From assembly GCA_030038035.1 (NCBI GenBank), contig JASHPP010000674.1, positions 1 to 15,898 on the forward strand: 15,898 nucleotides of DNA, read 5' to 3'. The notes beneath the pieces were generated by a model that was not told the origin of the DNA, did not search any database, and saw only the letters and a program-made list of their open reading frames with translations. The stretch comes from Trebonia sp. Lineage in GTDB: Bacteria; Actinomycetota; Actinomycetes; Streptosporangiales; Streptosporangiaceae. Both the position numbers and the translations under genes were made by a program. Shown in pieces: positions 1 through 7,408 of this stretch. Positions within the stretch are counted from its first letter, which is position 1. Every line of letters begins with the position of its first letter.

Positions 1-10
1 GTCACGCACA

Positions 11-36
11 GTGACGTCAGGATGCGTGCACGTCAC
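11..36. repeat. Inverted repeat near window start
   Basis: GTGACGT at 11-17 is repeated inverted as ACGTCAC at 30-36. A further GTCAC at 1-5 also pairs with 11-15. It lies about 65 bases upstream of the small gene starting at 100, so it could be an operator for that gene. There is no direct support beyond symmetry and location, and the left flank is cut by the window. Confidence 0.3.
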
Positions 37-86
37 GGCGCGTACCAGGCGGGCCGCCCCGCCGCCAGGTGGACGGCGGGCGGGCA

Positions 87-92
87 TAGGGT
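87..92 (+). promoter_or_regulatory. Putative -10 element of a leaderless promoter
   Basis: TAGGGT fits the actinobacterial -10 pattern TAnnnT. It ends seven bases before the ATG at 100, the spacing that would place the transcription start on the A of the start codon. No clear Shine-Dalgarno sequence precedes this ATG, which agrees with leaderless expression. This is a pattern match only. Confidence 0.35.
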
Positions 93-99
93 CGAGCAC

Positions 100-375
100 A
101 TGACCTCGCCTGAGCCAGAACACCTCGACAACCGCCACCGGGATACGCTGCGCCAGATCTTCGAGCATCCCACCAGCCACAACATCGAGTGGCGGGCGGT
201 GCTGTCGCTGCTGGAAGCCGTCGGCACGGTCACCGTGCGGCATGACGGCAAGGTCGACGTCCAGCTCGGGAGCGAGCAGGAGTTCCTCGAGCCCCCCGCC
301 GGCAAGGACGTCGACGCTCAGCTGGTCGTCGACCTGCGCCGGATGCTGACCAACGCCGGTTACGGCCCGCGTTAA
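100..375 (+). CDS. Small conserved-type hypothetical protein, HicA-like pattern
   Basis: The protein is 91 residues and soluble, with no signal peptide or membrane segment. I start it at the ATG at 100 (MTSPEPEH...) rather than an in-frame ATG at 22, because the intervening residues are arginine-rich and low quality and a TAGGGT box sits seven bases upstream. The core from about residue 26 to 90 reads as helix (EWRAVLSLLEAVG), three short strands (VTVRHDGK, VDVQLG, EQEFLEP), then KDVD and a helix (LVVDLRRMLTNAGYG). This helix-strands-helix pattern with LLxxxG and LRxMLxxAG resembles the HicA/YcfA double-strand-RNA-binding-like fold. The usual HicA catalytic GSH motif is not obvious, and no HicB partner lies beside it, so it is probably not a working toxin. 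It converges with the transketolase gene 16 bases away. Family assignment is inference. Confidence 0.6.
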   Translation: MTSPEPEHLDNRHRDTLRQIFEHPTSHNIEWRAVLSLLEAVGTVTVRHDGKVDVQLGSEQEFLEPPAGKDVDAQLVVDLRRMLTNAGYGPR

Positions 376-380
376 CGGGC
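365..380. terminator. Weak hairpin between convergent genes
   Basis: GCCCG at 365-369 and CGGGC at 376-380 can form a 5-bp stem around a 6-base loop that contains the TAA stop of the plus-strand gene. It lies in the 16-base gap between convergent genes, where a bidirectional terminator would be useful. The stem is short and no T-tract follows, so support is weak. Confidence 0.25.
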
Positions 381-391
381 GCCGGCGCGGC

Positions 392-2236
392 TCACCCGCT
401 GAGCGCTTCGCGCGCCGCCTGGGCGATCTGGCCCGCGGAGATTCCGGCCGCCTCCATCAGCTCCTCCGGGGTCCCCGAGCCCGGCAGGTCACGGACGGCC
501 AGGTGCCGGATGCGGACCGGATGCCCCGCGTCGTTGAGCGCCTCGAGCACCGCGCCGCCGATGCCGCCGGCCGGGTAGTGGTCCTCGGCGACCACGAGGC
601 GGCCCGCGGTCGCGTCCGCTGCCTGCACGAGCGCCTGGGTGTCGATCGGCTTGACCGAATACAGGTCCACGACGCGGGCGCGGATGCCCTCACCGGCCAG
701 CTGGTCGGCCGCGGCCAGGCAGTTGTGCAGGGTCACGCCGGCGCCGATGAGCGTCACCTGGTCGTCGGGGCCGGACCGCACAAGCTTCGAGCCGCCGATC
801 GGGAACGGCTCGTCCGGCCCGTACAGCACCGGGTACGCGCCTCGGGTGGTGCGCATGTAGACGATGCCGCCGCGCTCGGCCATCTGCGCCACCAGGCTCG
901 CGGCGCTCGTCGCGTCGCTCGGGTACAAGACCGTGGTGCCGTGCACGGCGCGCATCATCGCGATGTCTTCCAGGGCCATCTGCGACGGGCCGTCGGCGCC
1001 GATCTCGACGCCCGAGTGGGAGCCGCAGAGCCGGATGTTCGCCTGGGAGATGGCCGACATCCTGATGAAGTCGTAGGCACGGGTCAAGAACGCCGCGAAC
1101 GTGGCGGCGAAGGGGACGTACCCGCGGACGGACATGCCCACCGCGGCGGCGATGAGCTGCTGCTCGGCGATGAACATCTCGAAGTAGCGCTCGGGGTACC
1201 ACTTGGCGAACTCCTCCAGGTGCGTGGAGTTGTCCACCTCCCCGTCCAGGGCGACGACGTGCCCGAGCGCCCCGACCGCCGCGAGCGCCTGGCCGAAGGC
1301 CAGCCGGGTGGCGACCTTGGCGCCCAGCTCGAAGCGGGGCAGGTTCACTTCGCCGCTTGGCCACATCCGGGGCGTTCCGGCCTCCGGACGCGGCCCGGCG
1401 ACCACCAGGTCGCGCTGCCCGCCCAGCTCGATGATGGCGCGCTGCGCCATCGGCTCCGGCAGCGGCCTGCCGTGCCAGCCCTCGCGGTCTTCGACCTCGT
1501 CGAACCCGCGGCCCTTGCGGGTGCGGGCCAGGATCACCGTGGGCCGGTCCGCGCCGGCCGCGTCGAAGAACGCCTTGTCGATCTGCTCGATGTCGTGCCC
1601 GTCGATCACGACCGCGTGAGCGCCGAACGCCTCGGCCCGCCTGGCGTAGGCGTCAAGGTCCCAGCCCAGTTCGGTCGGGCCGCGCTGGCCGAGCCGGTTC
1701 ACGTCCACGATCGCGGTCAGGTTGCTGAGCCGGTAGTAGGCGGCCTTGTCCAGCGCCTCCCACATCGATCCTTCCGCGGTCTCGCTGTCCCCGCACAGCA
1801 CCCACACCCGGTACGGCAGCTCGTCCAGGTACCGGCCGGCCAGCGCGACGCCGACGCCGTCCGGGAGCCCCTGGCCCAGCGAGCCGGTGGCGACATCGAC
1901 CCACGGCAGCACGGGGGTCGGGTGGCCTTCCAGCCGCGAGCCGAACCGCCGGTACCTGGTGATCAGCTCCTCGTCGGAGACGACACCGGCCGCCTTGAAC
2001 ATCGAGTACAGCAGCGGGGACGCGTGCCCCTTGGAAAAGATGAGGTGGTCGTTGGCCGGGTCGTCCGGCCGCTGCCAGTCATAGCGGAAATGCCGGGCCA
2101 GCAGCACCGCCATCAGGTCGGCGGCCGACATGCTCGACGTCGGATGGCCGGATCCGGCCGAGGTGCTGCAGCGGATCGAATCGACTCGCAGCTGGGCGGC
2201 GAGCTCGCGGATCTGGTCCAGGATCTGCTCGGTCAT
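392..2236 (-). CDS. tkt: Transketolase, human-like short form
   Basis: Thiamine-diphosphate enzyme of 614 residues that transfers two-carbon ketol units between sugar phosphates (pentose phosphate and Calvin-type pathways, cytoplasm). I start it at the ATG at 2236 because AAGGAGAA stands just upstream; a longer in-frame start at 2278 has no such site. Visible motifs are GSGHPTS (residues 28-34), SKGHASP (68-74), GSLGQGL (118-124), and the ThDP/metal motif GDSE at 149-152 with Asn180 (DVNRLGQ). In the pyrimidine-binding domain the catalytic-glutamate region FIAEQQLIAAAVG is followed by FAAFLTRAYDFIRM. About 615 residues and these motifs match the mammalian-like transketolase subfamily, shorter than the usual bacterial TktA of about 660. 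It is co-oriented with, and 227 bases downstream of, a CODH large-subunit gene. Dihydroxyacetone synthase, a relative, is an alternative but is normally longer. Confidence 0.9.
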   Translation of the reverse strand: MTEQILDQIRELAAQLRVDSIRCSTSAGSGHPTSSMSAADLMAVLLARHFRYDWQRPDDPANDHLIFSKGHASPLLYSMFKAAGVVSDEELITRYRRFGSRLEGHPTPVLPWVDVATGSLGQGLPDGVGVALAGRYLDELPYRVWVLCGDSETAEGSMWEALDKAAYYRLSNLTAIVDVNRLGQRGPTELGWDLDAYARRAEAFGAHAVVIDGHDIEQIDKAFFDAAGADRPTVILARTRKGRGFDEVEDREGWHGRPLPEPMAQRAIIELGGQRDLVVAGPRPEAGTPRMWPSGEVNLPRFELGAKVATRLAFGQALAAVGALGHVVALDGEVDNSTHLEEFAKWYPERYFEMFIAEQQLIAAAVGMSVRGYVPFAATFAAFLTRAYDFIRMSAISQANIRLCGSHSGVEIGADGPSQMALEDIAMMRAVHGTTVLYPSDATSAASLVAQMAERGGIVYMRTTRGAYPVLYGPDEPFPIGGSKLVRSGPDDQVTLIGAGVTLHNCLAAADQLAGEGIRARVVDLYSVKPIDTQALVQAADATAGRLVVAEDHYPAGGIGGAVLEALNDAGHPVRIRHLAVRDLPGSGTPEELMEAAGISAGQIAQAAREALSG

Positions 2237-2398
2237 GGCGTTCTCCTTCGACTGCCAAGGTTCGGGCCGCTCTGGCACAGCCGGCCGCGAAGCCCGTCGC
2301 TGGTGGTTACCTTCGGCTACAACTGTGACACGAAACGATCACGCCCACTGGGACGGGGGCCGGCCTGCGGGCGGGGCATGCCGGCGGGCAGACGCCAC

Positions 2399-2436
2399 GG
2401 TCCGTTCGGAAAAATCTTCATTATCCCGAACGGACC
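2399..2436. promoter_or_regulatory. Perfect 11+11 palindrome, possible operator
   Basis: GGTCCGTTCGG at 2399-2409 and CCGAACGGACC at 2426-2436 form a perfect inverted repeat around a 16-base AT-rich core. It lies in the 227-base gap between the CODH large-subunit gene and the transketolase gene, about 163 bases upstream of the transketolase start. An operator for an independent tkt promoter is one reading. A hairpin that ends or processes the cox transcript is another, although no T-tract follows the stem in the direction of transcription. The rest of the gap (2237-2463) shows no gene. Confidence 0.5.
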
Positions 2437-2463
2437 GGCGCGCCTGTTCCCGGTCAGGGATGC

Positions 2464-4857
2464 TCAGCTGAGCGCCAGGTCGGGGCGGACCGGCCGGCCC
2501 TGGATGGCGCGCCACACGTTGGCCGGGGTCAGCGGCATGTCCGCGTGCACGACGCCGAACGGGGCGAGCGCGTCGATGACCGAGTTCACGACGGCCGCCG
2601 GCGAGCCGACGGTGGCCGACTCCCCGATGCCCTTGGCCCCGATCGGATGGTGCGGGGACGGCGTCACCGTCTGGCCGAGCTCGGGCGACGGGCACTCCAT
2701 CGACGTGGGCAGCAGGTAGTCCATGAAGGAGCCGCCCAGGCAGTTGCCGGCCTCGTCGAACACGATCGCCTGCATCAGCGCGATGCCGATGCCGTCGGCG
2801 ATGCCGCGGTGCACCTGGCCCTCGACGATCATCGGGTTGATCCGGACGCCGCAGTCGTCGACGGCGATGAAGCGCCGCACCCTGACCTCGCCGGTGCCCG
2901 GATCGACGTCGGTCACGCAGACGTAGGCCCCGAACGGGAACGTCAGGTTCGGCGGGTTGTAGACGGCGGACGCGTCCAGGTGCCCTTCGACCCCGTCCGG
3001 CAGCTCGAGCGTCGAGTGCGCGGCCATCGCGATCTCGGCGATGCCGCGGGCGGTGTCCGGGTCCCCGCGTACCCGCCACTTGCCGTCCAGCCACTCCAGG
3101 TCGTCGGCGGCCACCTCGAGCATCGCCGCCGCCACCAGGCGCGCCCGCTCCCGCACCTTGCGGGCCGCGACGACGGCCGCGGCCCCTGAGACGGGCGTGG
3201 ACCGCGATCCGTAGGTGCCAAGGCCGAACGGGGTCCGGTCGGTGTCGCCGTGCACGACCTCGACGTCGTCCGGCGACAGGCCAAGCTCGTGGGCCACGAG
3301 CTGCGCGAACGTGGTCTCGTGGCCCTGGCCCTGGGTCTGCACGGAGATGCCGAGCACCGCCTTGCCCGTCGGGTGCACCCGCAGGTCGGCGCCGTCGGCC
3401 ATGCCGAAGCCGAGGATGTCCATGTGGCTGCGCGGGCCGGCGCCGACGCCTTCTGTGAAAAAGCTCAGCCCGATGCCCATGTACTCGCCGCGGGCGCGCT
3501 TTTCGGCCTGCTCGCGGCGCAGGTCGTCGTAGCCGGCCATGTCCAGCGCCAGCCGCAGCGCGCGCGGGTAGTCGCCCGAGTCGTACTGCCAGCCGGTCGG
3601 GCCGGTGTAGGGGAACTGCTCGGGCTTGAGCAGGTTGCGCATCCTCAGCTCGGCCGGGTCCATCGACAGCTCGCGGGCCAGCATGTCGGTCAGCCGCTCG
3701 ACCAGGTACACGGCCTCGGTGACCCGGAACGAGCAGGAGTAGGCGACGCCGCCGGGCGCCTTGTTCGTATAGACGCCGGTGACCTCGCAGTACGCCGCCC
3801 GCATGTCGTAGGAGCCGGTGAAGATGTGGAAGAACCCGGCGGGGAACTTGGACGGCTGGGCGGTCGCGTTGAACGCGCCGTGATCGGCGAGCACCCGCGC
3901 GCGCAGCGCGAGGATCTTCCCGTCGGCGGTCGCGGCGATCTCGCCGTGCATGTGGTAGTCGCGCGCGAACGTGGTGGACATCAGGTTCTCTGACCTGTCC
4001 TCCATCCACTTCACCGGCCGCCCGGTCACCATCGAGGCGACGATGGCGCACACGTAGCCCGGGTACAGCGGCACCTTGGCGCCGAAACCGCCGCCAAGGT
4101 CGGGAGAGACGATCCGGATCTTGTGCTCGGGCACGCCGATGAGCGTGGCGTACAGCGTCCGGTGCGCGTGCGGCGCCTGGGTGGTCGACCACAGGGTCAG
4201 CTTGCCGGTGACGGCGTCCATGCCGGCGACGATCCCGCAGGTCTCCAGCGGGGCGGGATGGGAGCGCGGGTAGACCATGTCGCAGCCCACCACCACGTCC
4301 GCGGCGGCGAAGGCGGCGTCGGCGGCGGCCTGGTCCCCCGCGGCCCAGTCGAAGATCCGGTTGGAGCTGCGTCCGGGCAGGTCGTCCCGGACGAGCGGCG
4401 CGCCGGGGTCAAGCGCGGTCCTGGCGTCGATCAGCGGCGGCAGCGGCTCGTAGTCGACCGCGATCAGCTCGAGTGCGTCCCGCGCGGCGTACCTGTCGGT
4501 CGCGACCACGAAGGCGACCTCCTGGCCCTGGAACCGCACCTTGTCGGTCGCCAGCACCGCCTGCGCGTCGCCCGAGAGCGTGGGCATCCAGGCAAGGCCG
4601 CGCTGCGCCAGGTCCGCGCCGGTGAGCACGGCCATGACCTTGGGGTGGGCGAGCGCCGCGGTCGCGTCGACGGTCACGATCCTGGCGTGGGCGAGCGGGC
4701 TGCGCAGCACCGCGCCGTGCAGCATCCCCGGCAGGGAGATGTCGTCGACGAAGGTGCCCTGGCCCCTGATGAACCGCGCGTCCTCTTTGCGCGGCAGCGG
4801 CCCGTAGGCCCCGCCGGCCGCGCTGGCTGCGTTCCCTCCGTGATCACGGGCGTGCAT
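2464..4857 (-). CDS. coxL: Form I aerobic CO dehydrogenase, large (Mo-Cu) subunit
   Basis: Catalytic subunit of aerobic CO dehydrogenase (CO + H2O to CO2 + 2 electrons + 2 protons), a cytoplasmic xanthine-oxidase-family molybdoenzyme; 797 residues, normal for the family. The form I motif AYSCSFR is present, with Cys375 as the expected copper ligand. Other family motifs seen are DARFIRGQGTF near the N terminus, TTQAPH, GGGFGAKV, ADHGAF, GVYTNKAPGG, QTQGQGHETT, GTYGSRSTP, DDCGVRINPMI, and PHHPIGAKGIGES carrying the catalytic-base glutamate. I start it at the ATG at 4857, which has GGGAG at good spacing; the ATG at 4863 is possible. The start overlaps the end of coxS, indicating translational coupling. 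It resembles the characterised Oligotropha enzyme through the middle region (QFPYTGPTGWQYDSG, SFFTE). It is a distinct paralogue of the plus-strand coxL at 9209. CO activity is inferred from the motif. Confidence 0.93.
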   Translation of the reverse strand: MHARDHGGNAASAAGGAYGPLPRKEDARFIRGQGTFVDDISLPGMLHGAVLRSPLAHARIVTVDATAALAHPKVMAVLTGADLAQRGLAWMPTLSGDAQAVLATDKVRFQGQEVAFVVATDRYAARDALELIAVDYEPLPPLIDARTALDPGAPLVRDDLPGRSSNRIFDWAAGDQAAADAAFAAADVVVGCDMVYPRSHPAPLETCGIVAGMDAVTGKLTLWSTTQAPHAHRTLYATLIGVPEHKIRIVSPDLGGGFGAKVPLYPGYVCAIVASMVTGRPVKWMEDRSENLMSTTFARDYHMHGEIAATADGKILALRARVLADHGAFNATAQPSKFPAGFFHIFTGSYDMRAAYCEVTGVYTNKAPGGVAYSCSFRVTEAVYLVERLTDMLARELSMDPAELRMRNLLKPEQFPYTGPTGWQYDSGDYPRALRLALDMAGYDDLRREQAEKRARGEYMGIGLSFFTEGVGAGPRSHMDILGFGMADGADLRVHPTGKAVLGISVQTQGQGHETTFAQLVAHELGLSPDDVEVVHGDTDRTPFGLGTYGSRSTPVSGAAAVVAARKVRERARLVAAAMLEVAADDLEWLDGKWRVRGDPDTARGIAEIAMAAHSTLELPDGVEGHLDASAVYNPPNLTFPFGAYVCVTDVDPGTGEVRVRRFIAVDDCGVRINPMIVEGQVHRGIADGIGIALMQAIVFDEAGNCLGGSFMDYLLPTSMECPSPELGQTVTPSPHHPIGAKGIGESATVGSPAAVVNSVIDALAPFGVVHADMPLTPANVWRAIQGRPVRPDLALS

Positions 4858-5326
4858 CGTCATCGCTCCCGTCATGCCGCGCGGCCCACAGCACGGACCG
4901 GACGATGTTCTCATACCCCGTGCACCGGCAGATCTGCCCGGATATCGCCTCGCGTATCTCCGCCGCGGTCGGATCGGGGTTGCGGTCGAGCAGCCAGCGC
5001 GCGGTCATCATCATGCCCGGCGTGCAGAACCCGCACTGCAGCCCGTGACACGCGGAAAAGCCCTCCTGCACCGGGTCGAGCACGCCGTTCCTGGCCAGGC
5101 CCTCCACGGTCGTGATCCGCCTGCCGTCGGTCATCGCCGCCAGCACCGTGCACGACTTCACGGGCGTCTCGTCCAGCCACACCACGCAGGCGCCGCAGTT
5201 GGAGGTGTCGCAGCCCCAGTGCGAGCCGGTCAGGCCGAGCTCGTCGCGCAGGAAGTGGATGAGCAGCAGTCGCGGCTCGATCGCGGCCGTGTACTCCGCT
5301 CCGTTGACGGTCAGGGTGAGCTTCAT
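4844..5326 (-). CDS. coxS: CO dehydrogenase small subunit, two [2Fe-2S]
   Basis: Iron-sulfur subunit of 160 residues that passes electrons from the Mo-Cu centre to FAD. The N-terminal plant-ferredoxin-type domain has Cys39, 44, 47 and 59 (GCDTSNCGAC...KSC). The C-terminal helical domain has Cys98, 101, 133 and 135 (CGFCTPGM...CRCTGY) for the second cluster. Both cysteine sets are complete. The ATG overlaps the coxM stop as ATGA, and the gene's own end overlaps the start of coxL, so M, S and L are translationally coupled. Length and motifs are typical of CoxS/CutC. The C terminus (HDGSDDDARP) is acidic and unremarkable. Confidence 0.95.
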   Translation of the reverse strand: MKLTLTVNGAEYTAAIEPRLLLIHFLRDELGLTGSHWGCDTSNCGACVVWLDETPVKSCTVLAAMTDGRRITTVEGLARNGVLDPVQEGFSACHGLQCGFCTPGMMMTARWLLDRNPDPTAAEIREAISGQICRCTGYENIVRSVLWAARHDGSDDDARP

Positions 5327-6222
5327 GACGCGGGCCCGCCGGCGCGCGCGACGGCGGCGCGCAGCACCCTGGTGGTGAGTTCGCGCACGAGGTGGCGCTT
5401 GTAGTCGGCCGGGCCGCGCTGGTCGGTGACCGGGCGGCAGTGCTCGGCCGCGATCTGCCCCGCCCTGGCCAGGGTCTCCTCGTCGGCTGGGCGGCCGGTG
5501 AGGAAGTCTTCGGCCTCGGCGGCCACGAAATGCGCCGCGCCGACCGCGGTCAGCCCGATGCCGACGTCAGCGATGCTCTGCTTGCCACCACCGGCGTCCG
5601 CGAGCCAGACCGCCGCTCCGGCGGCGCCGACCGGCCAGTCGCCCGCCCGGCGGGCCACCTTCAGGTACGCGCTGCCGCCGCGCTGGCGTTCCGGCCGGAT
5701 CGGCAGCCTGATCTCTGTCAGCAGCTCGGACGGGCCGACCACGGTCTCGTACGGGCCGGTGTGGAACGCCCGGGCGCTTACCTCCCTGGTGCCGCCTGGG
5801 CCCTGGATGACCATGGTGCCCCGCACCGCCGCGAACGCCGCGGACAGGTCCTCGGAGGGGTCGGCCTGGCAGAGCGAGCCGCCCACGGTGCCCCAGTTCC
5901 TGACGATGGGATCGGCGATCACCCGCTCGGCGTCATGCATGATCTGGAAGTGCTCGCCCGCCAGCTGCGAGTCAAGCAGCTGAGCGTGCCTGGTCAGCGT
6001 GCCGATGCGCAGCTCGTCCCCGGCCCTGCCGATGTAGCACAGGTCGGTGAGCCCGTTGATGTCGACGAGCACTTCTGGCTGCGCCAGGCGCAGCTTCATC
6101 ATCGGGATCAGGCTGTGCCCGCCGGCCAGGATCTTGGCCTCAGGCCCGTACCTGGCCAGCAGCGCGAGCGCGTGCTGCACGCTGGTGGCCTTCTCGTACT
6201 CGACGTGCGCGGGAACCTGCAC
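5323..6222 (-). CDS. coxM: CO dehydrogenase medium subunit, FAD-binding
   Basis: FAD subunit (299 residues) that receives electrons from CoxS and delivers them to quinone or another acceptor. I start it at the GTG at 6222 (MQVPAHVEYEKATS), because GGGGGAGG lies five bases upstream; an ATG at 6303 would overlap the divergent regulator gene. FAD-binding motifs are AGGHSLIPMMKLR (near residues 32-44) and GTVGGSLCQADP (near 107-118), both in the canonical form. The C-terminal CO_deh_flav_C-type domain ends in DYKRHLVRELTTRVL. It is first in the minus-strand M-S-L operon, the order typical of form I clusters, and is divergent from the LysR gene at 6297. Confidence 0.93.
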   Translation of the reverse strand: MQVPAHVEYEKATSVQHALALLARYGPEAKILAGGHSLIPMMKLRLAQPEVLVDINGLTDLCYIGRAGDELRIGTLTRHAQLLDSQLAGEHFQIMHDAERVIADPIVRNWGTVGGSLCQADPSEDLSAAFAAVRGTMVIQGPGGTREVSARAFHTGPYETVVGPSELLTEIRLPIRPERQRGGSAYLKVARRAGDWPVGAAGAAVWLADAGGGKQSIADVGIGLTAVGAAHFVAAEAEDFLTGRPADEETLARAGQIAAEHCRPVTDQRGPADYKRHLVRELTTRVLRAAVARAGGPAS

Positions 6223-6240
6223 TACGACCTCCCCCGGCCC

Positions 6241-6254
6241 GGGGCCGCGGCCCC
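6241..6254. promoter_or_regulatory. GC palindrome in divergent coxM/lysR gap
   Basis: GGGGCCGCGGCCCC is a perfect 14-base palindrome centred in the 74-base gap between the divergently transcribed coxM (start 6222) and LysR gene (start 6297). LysR-type proteins commonly bind such shared gaps. In DNA this GC-rich, G/C-only palindromes arise by chance fairly often, and it lacks the T-N11-A form of a LysR box. Confidence 0.25.
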
Positions 6255-6296
6255 TGGTTGGAGAGGTCCCGGCGATGGGCCACACTGGATCTTGAC

Positions 6297-7244
6297 ATGA
6301 CACTCACCCAGCTGAACGCGTTCGTCCTGGTGGCCCGCCTGGGCTCGGTGCGGGCCGCCGCCGGCGCGCTTGGCGTGAGCGAGCCGGCCGTGTCGCAGGC
6401 TCTCACGGCGCTGCGCAACTACCTGGGCGACCAGCTGATCACCCGCGGCCCCGCGGGCATGACGCTGACGCCCGGCGGCTCCCGGCTGCTGGCTACCGCC
6501 TCCCAGATCGTGGTGCTCGGCGCCGAAGCGCACGCCGCGGTGCGGGCCGCGCAGGGCGCGCCGGAGCAGCTGCGGATCGTCGCCACCCCGACGTTCGCCG
6601 AATTCGTGGTCGGCCCGCTGGTCGAGGCGTTCAGCAGGCGGTTCCCCGGGCCCGTCGAGGTCTCCACGGGCGTGGCCGCCTCCGGCGAGCATGCCGTGCT
6701 TGTCGCGAACCGGCTCGCCGACGTCGCCTTCGGCCCGGGTGTCACGGGCGAGAACGAGATGCCGATCGTCAGCGAGCCCATCTTCAAGTACCGGCTGGCC
6801 GTGGTCGCCGGGGGGCACGGCAGGCCGCAGGGGGCGCCCAGGCAGTGGCGGTGGCTGGTGGACCCGAACGCGACCGACCCCGCCACCGCGACAGCCAGGC
6901 TGCTTGCCCGGCTGGGCGTTCCCGACGGCAACATCCGGGTCTTGCCGAGCCTGACCGCCGCGTGGGCGGCCGCCGCTGACGGCGCGGGCGTCGCGCCCGC
7001 GATCGAGCACCTGATTTCCGCCCAGCTGCGGCGCGGTGAGCTGTCGATCGTCGAGATGCCAGGGCTGCCCATGGACGAGTGCTGGTACGCGACGTTCCTT
7101 GAGCGGGAGTACCGCAGCAGCGCGGCCGGCGCGCTGCGCCGGTTCCTCGGCACCCCTGACGCCATGCAGCTGATGCGGTCGCCCGCCGCCGGCGTGCCGC
7201 CGTCCCGGTTCAAGCCCCCGGTGTATGTCACCATCTGGAGCTGA
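6297..7244 (+). CDS. LysR-type transcriptional regulator, CutR-like position
   Basis: DNA-binding regulator of 315 residues. The N-terminal winged helix-turn-helix covers about residues 1-60 (LTQLNAFVLVARLGSVRAAA, LGVSEPAVSQALTALRNYLG, ITRG). A LysR substrate-binding domain follows from about residue 88 (LRIVATPTFAEFVVGPLVEA) to about 290. The ATG at 6297 is chosen because it begins the normal LysR N terminus; no good Shine-Dalgarno is seen. It lies between two CODH operons, divergent from one and upstream of the other. In Mycobacterium sp. JC1 a LysR protein, CutR, is needed for CODH expression, so control of one or both operons is a reasonable inference. The ligand is unknown. The C terminus (RSPAAGVPPSRFKPPVYVTIWS) is a short extension beyond the usual fold. 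Confidence 0.9.
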   Translation: MTLTQLNAFVLVARLGSVRAAAGALGVSEPAVSQALTALRNYLGDQLITRGPAGMTLTPGGSRLLATASQIVVLGAEAHAAVRAAQGAPEQLRIVATPTFAEFVVGPLVEAFSRRFPGPVEVSTGVAASGEHAVLVANRLADVAFGPGVTGENEMPIVSEPIFKYRLAVVAGGHGRPQGAPRQWRWLVDPNATDPATATARLLARLGVPDGNIRVLPSLTAAWAAAADGAGVAPAIEHLISAQLRRGELSIVEMPGLPMDECWYATFLEREYRSSAAGALRRFLGTPDAMQLMRSPAAGVPPSRFKPPVYVTIWS

Positions 7245-7290
7245 AAACCCGCCATCAGCCATCATGTTCACCCAGCCGGACGTGTCGAGT

Positions 7291-7304
7291 TAAGCGTTAG
7301 CTTA
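7291..7304. promoter_or_regulatory. TAAGC-N4-GCTTA dyad, candidate LysR operator
   Basis: TAAGC at 7291-7295 and GCTTA at 7300-7304 form a perfect dyad in a locally AT-rich patch of the 164-base gap between the LysR gene and the 104-residue gene that leads the plus-strand cox genes. Interrupted dyads starting with T and ending with A are typical of LysR sites, although spacing here is T-N12-A rather than T-N11-A. No convincing -35/-10 pair is seen; CTATAC near 7339 is a possible -10 relative. Confidence 0.4.
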
Positions 7305-7408
7305 TTTGGCTGTTGCGGCGTGAGACACCGGGGCGCACTATACGGATGAAATTTCGTTGGCGACGATGCCGGCCTGGAGGCACCGTCCTATCGGGCGGGA
7401 GGCTGCGC

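Noticed and set aside
2462..2473. GCTCAGCTGAGC 12-base palindrome
   Set aside because: It overlaps the last codons and stop of coxL and has no loop. It is likely a by-product of coding sequence.
503..2719. Very long plus-strand open frame opposite transketolase and coxL
   Set aside because: It is antisense to genes with clear catalytic motifs. In DNA this GC-rich, antisense frames stay open by codon bias, and the translation is Arg/Gly/Ala-rich without any family motif.
6255..6296. Upstream TTG start (6258) for the LysR gene
   Set aside because: It would add residues not seen in LysR proteins, which begin just before the LTQLNAF segment at 6297.
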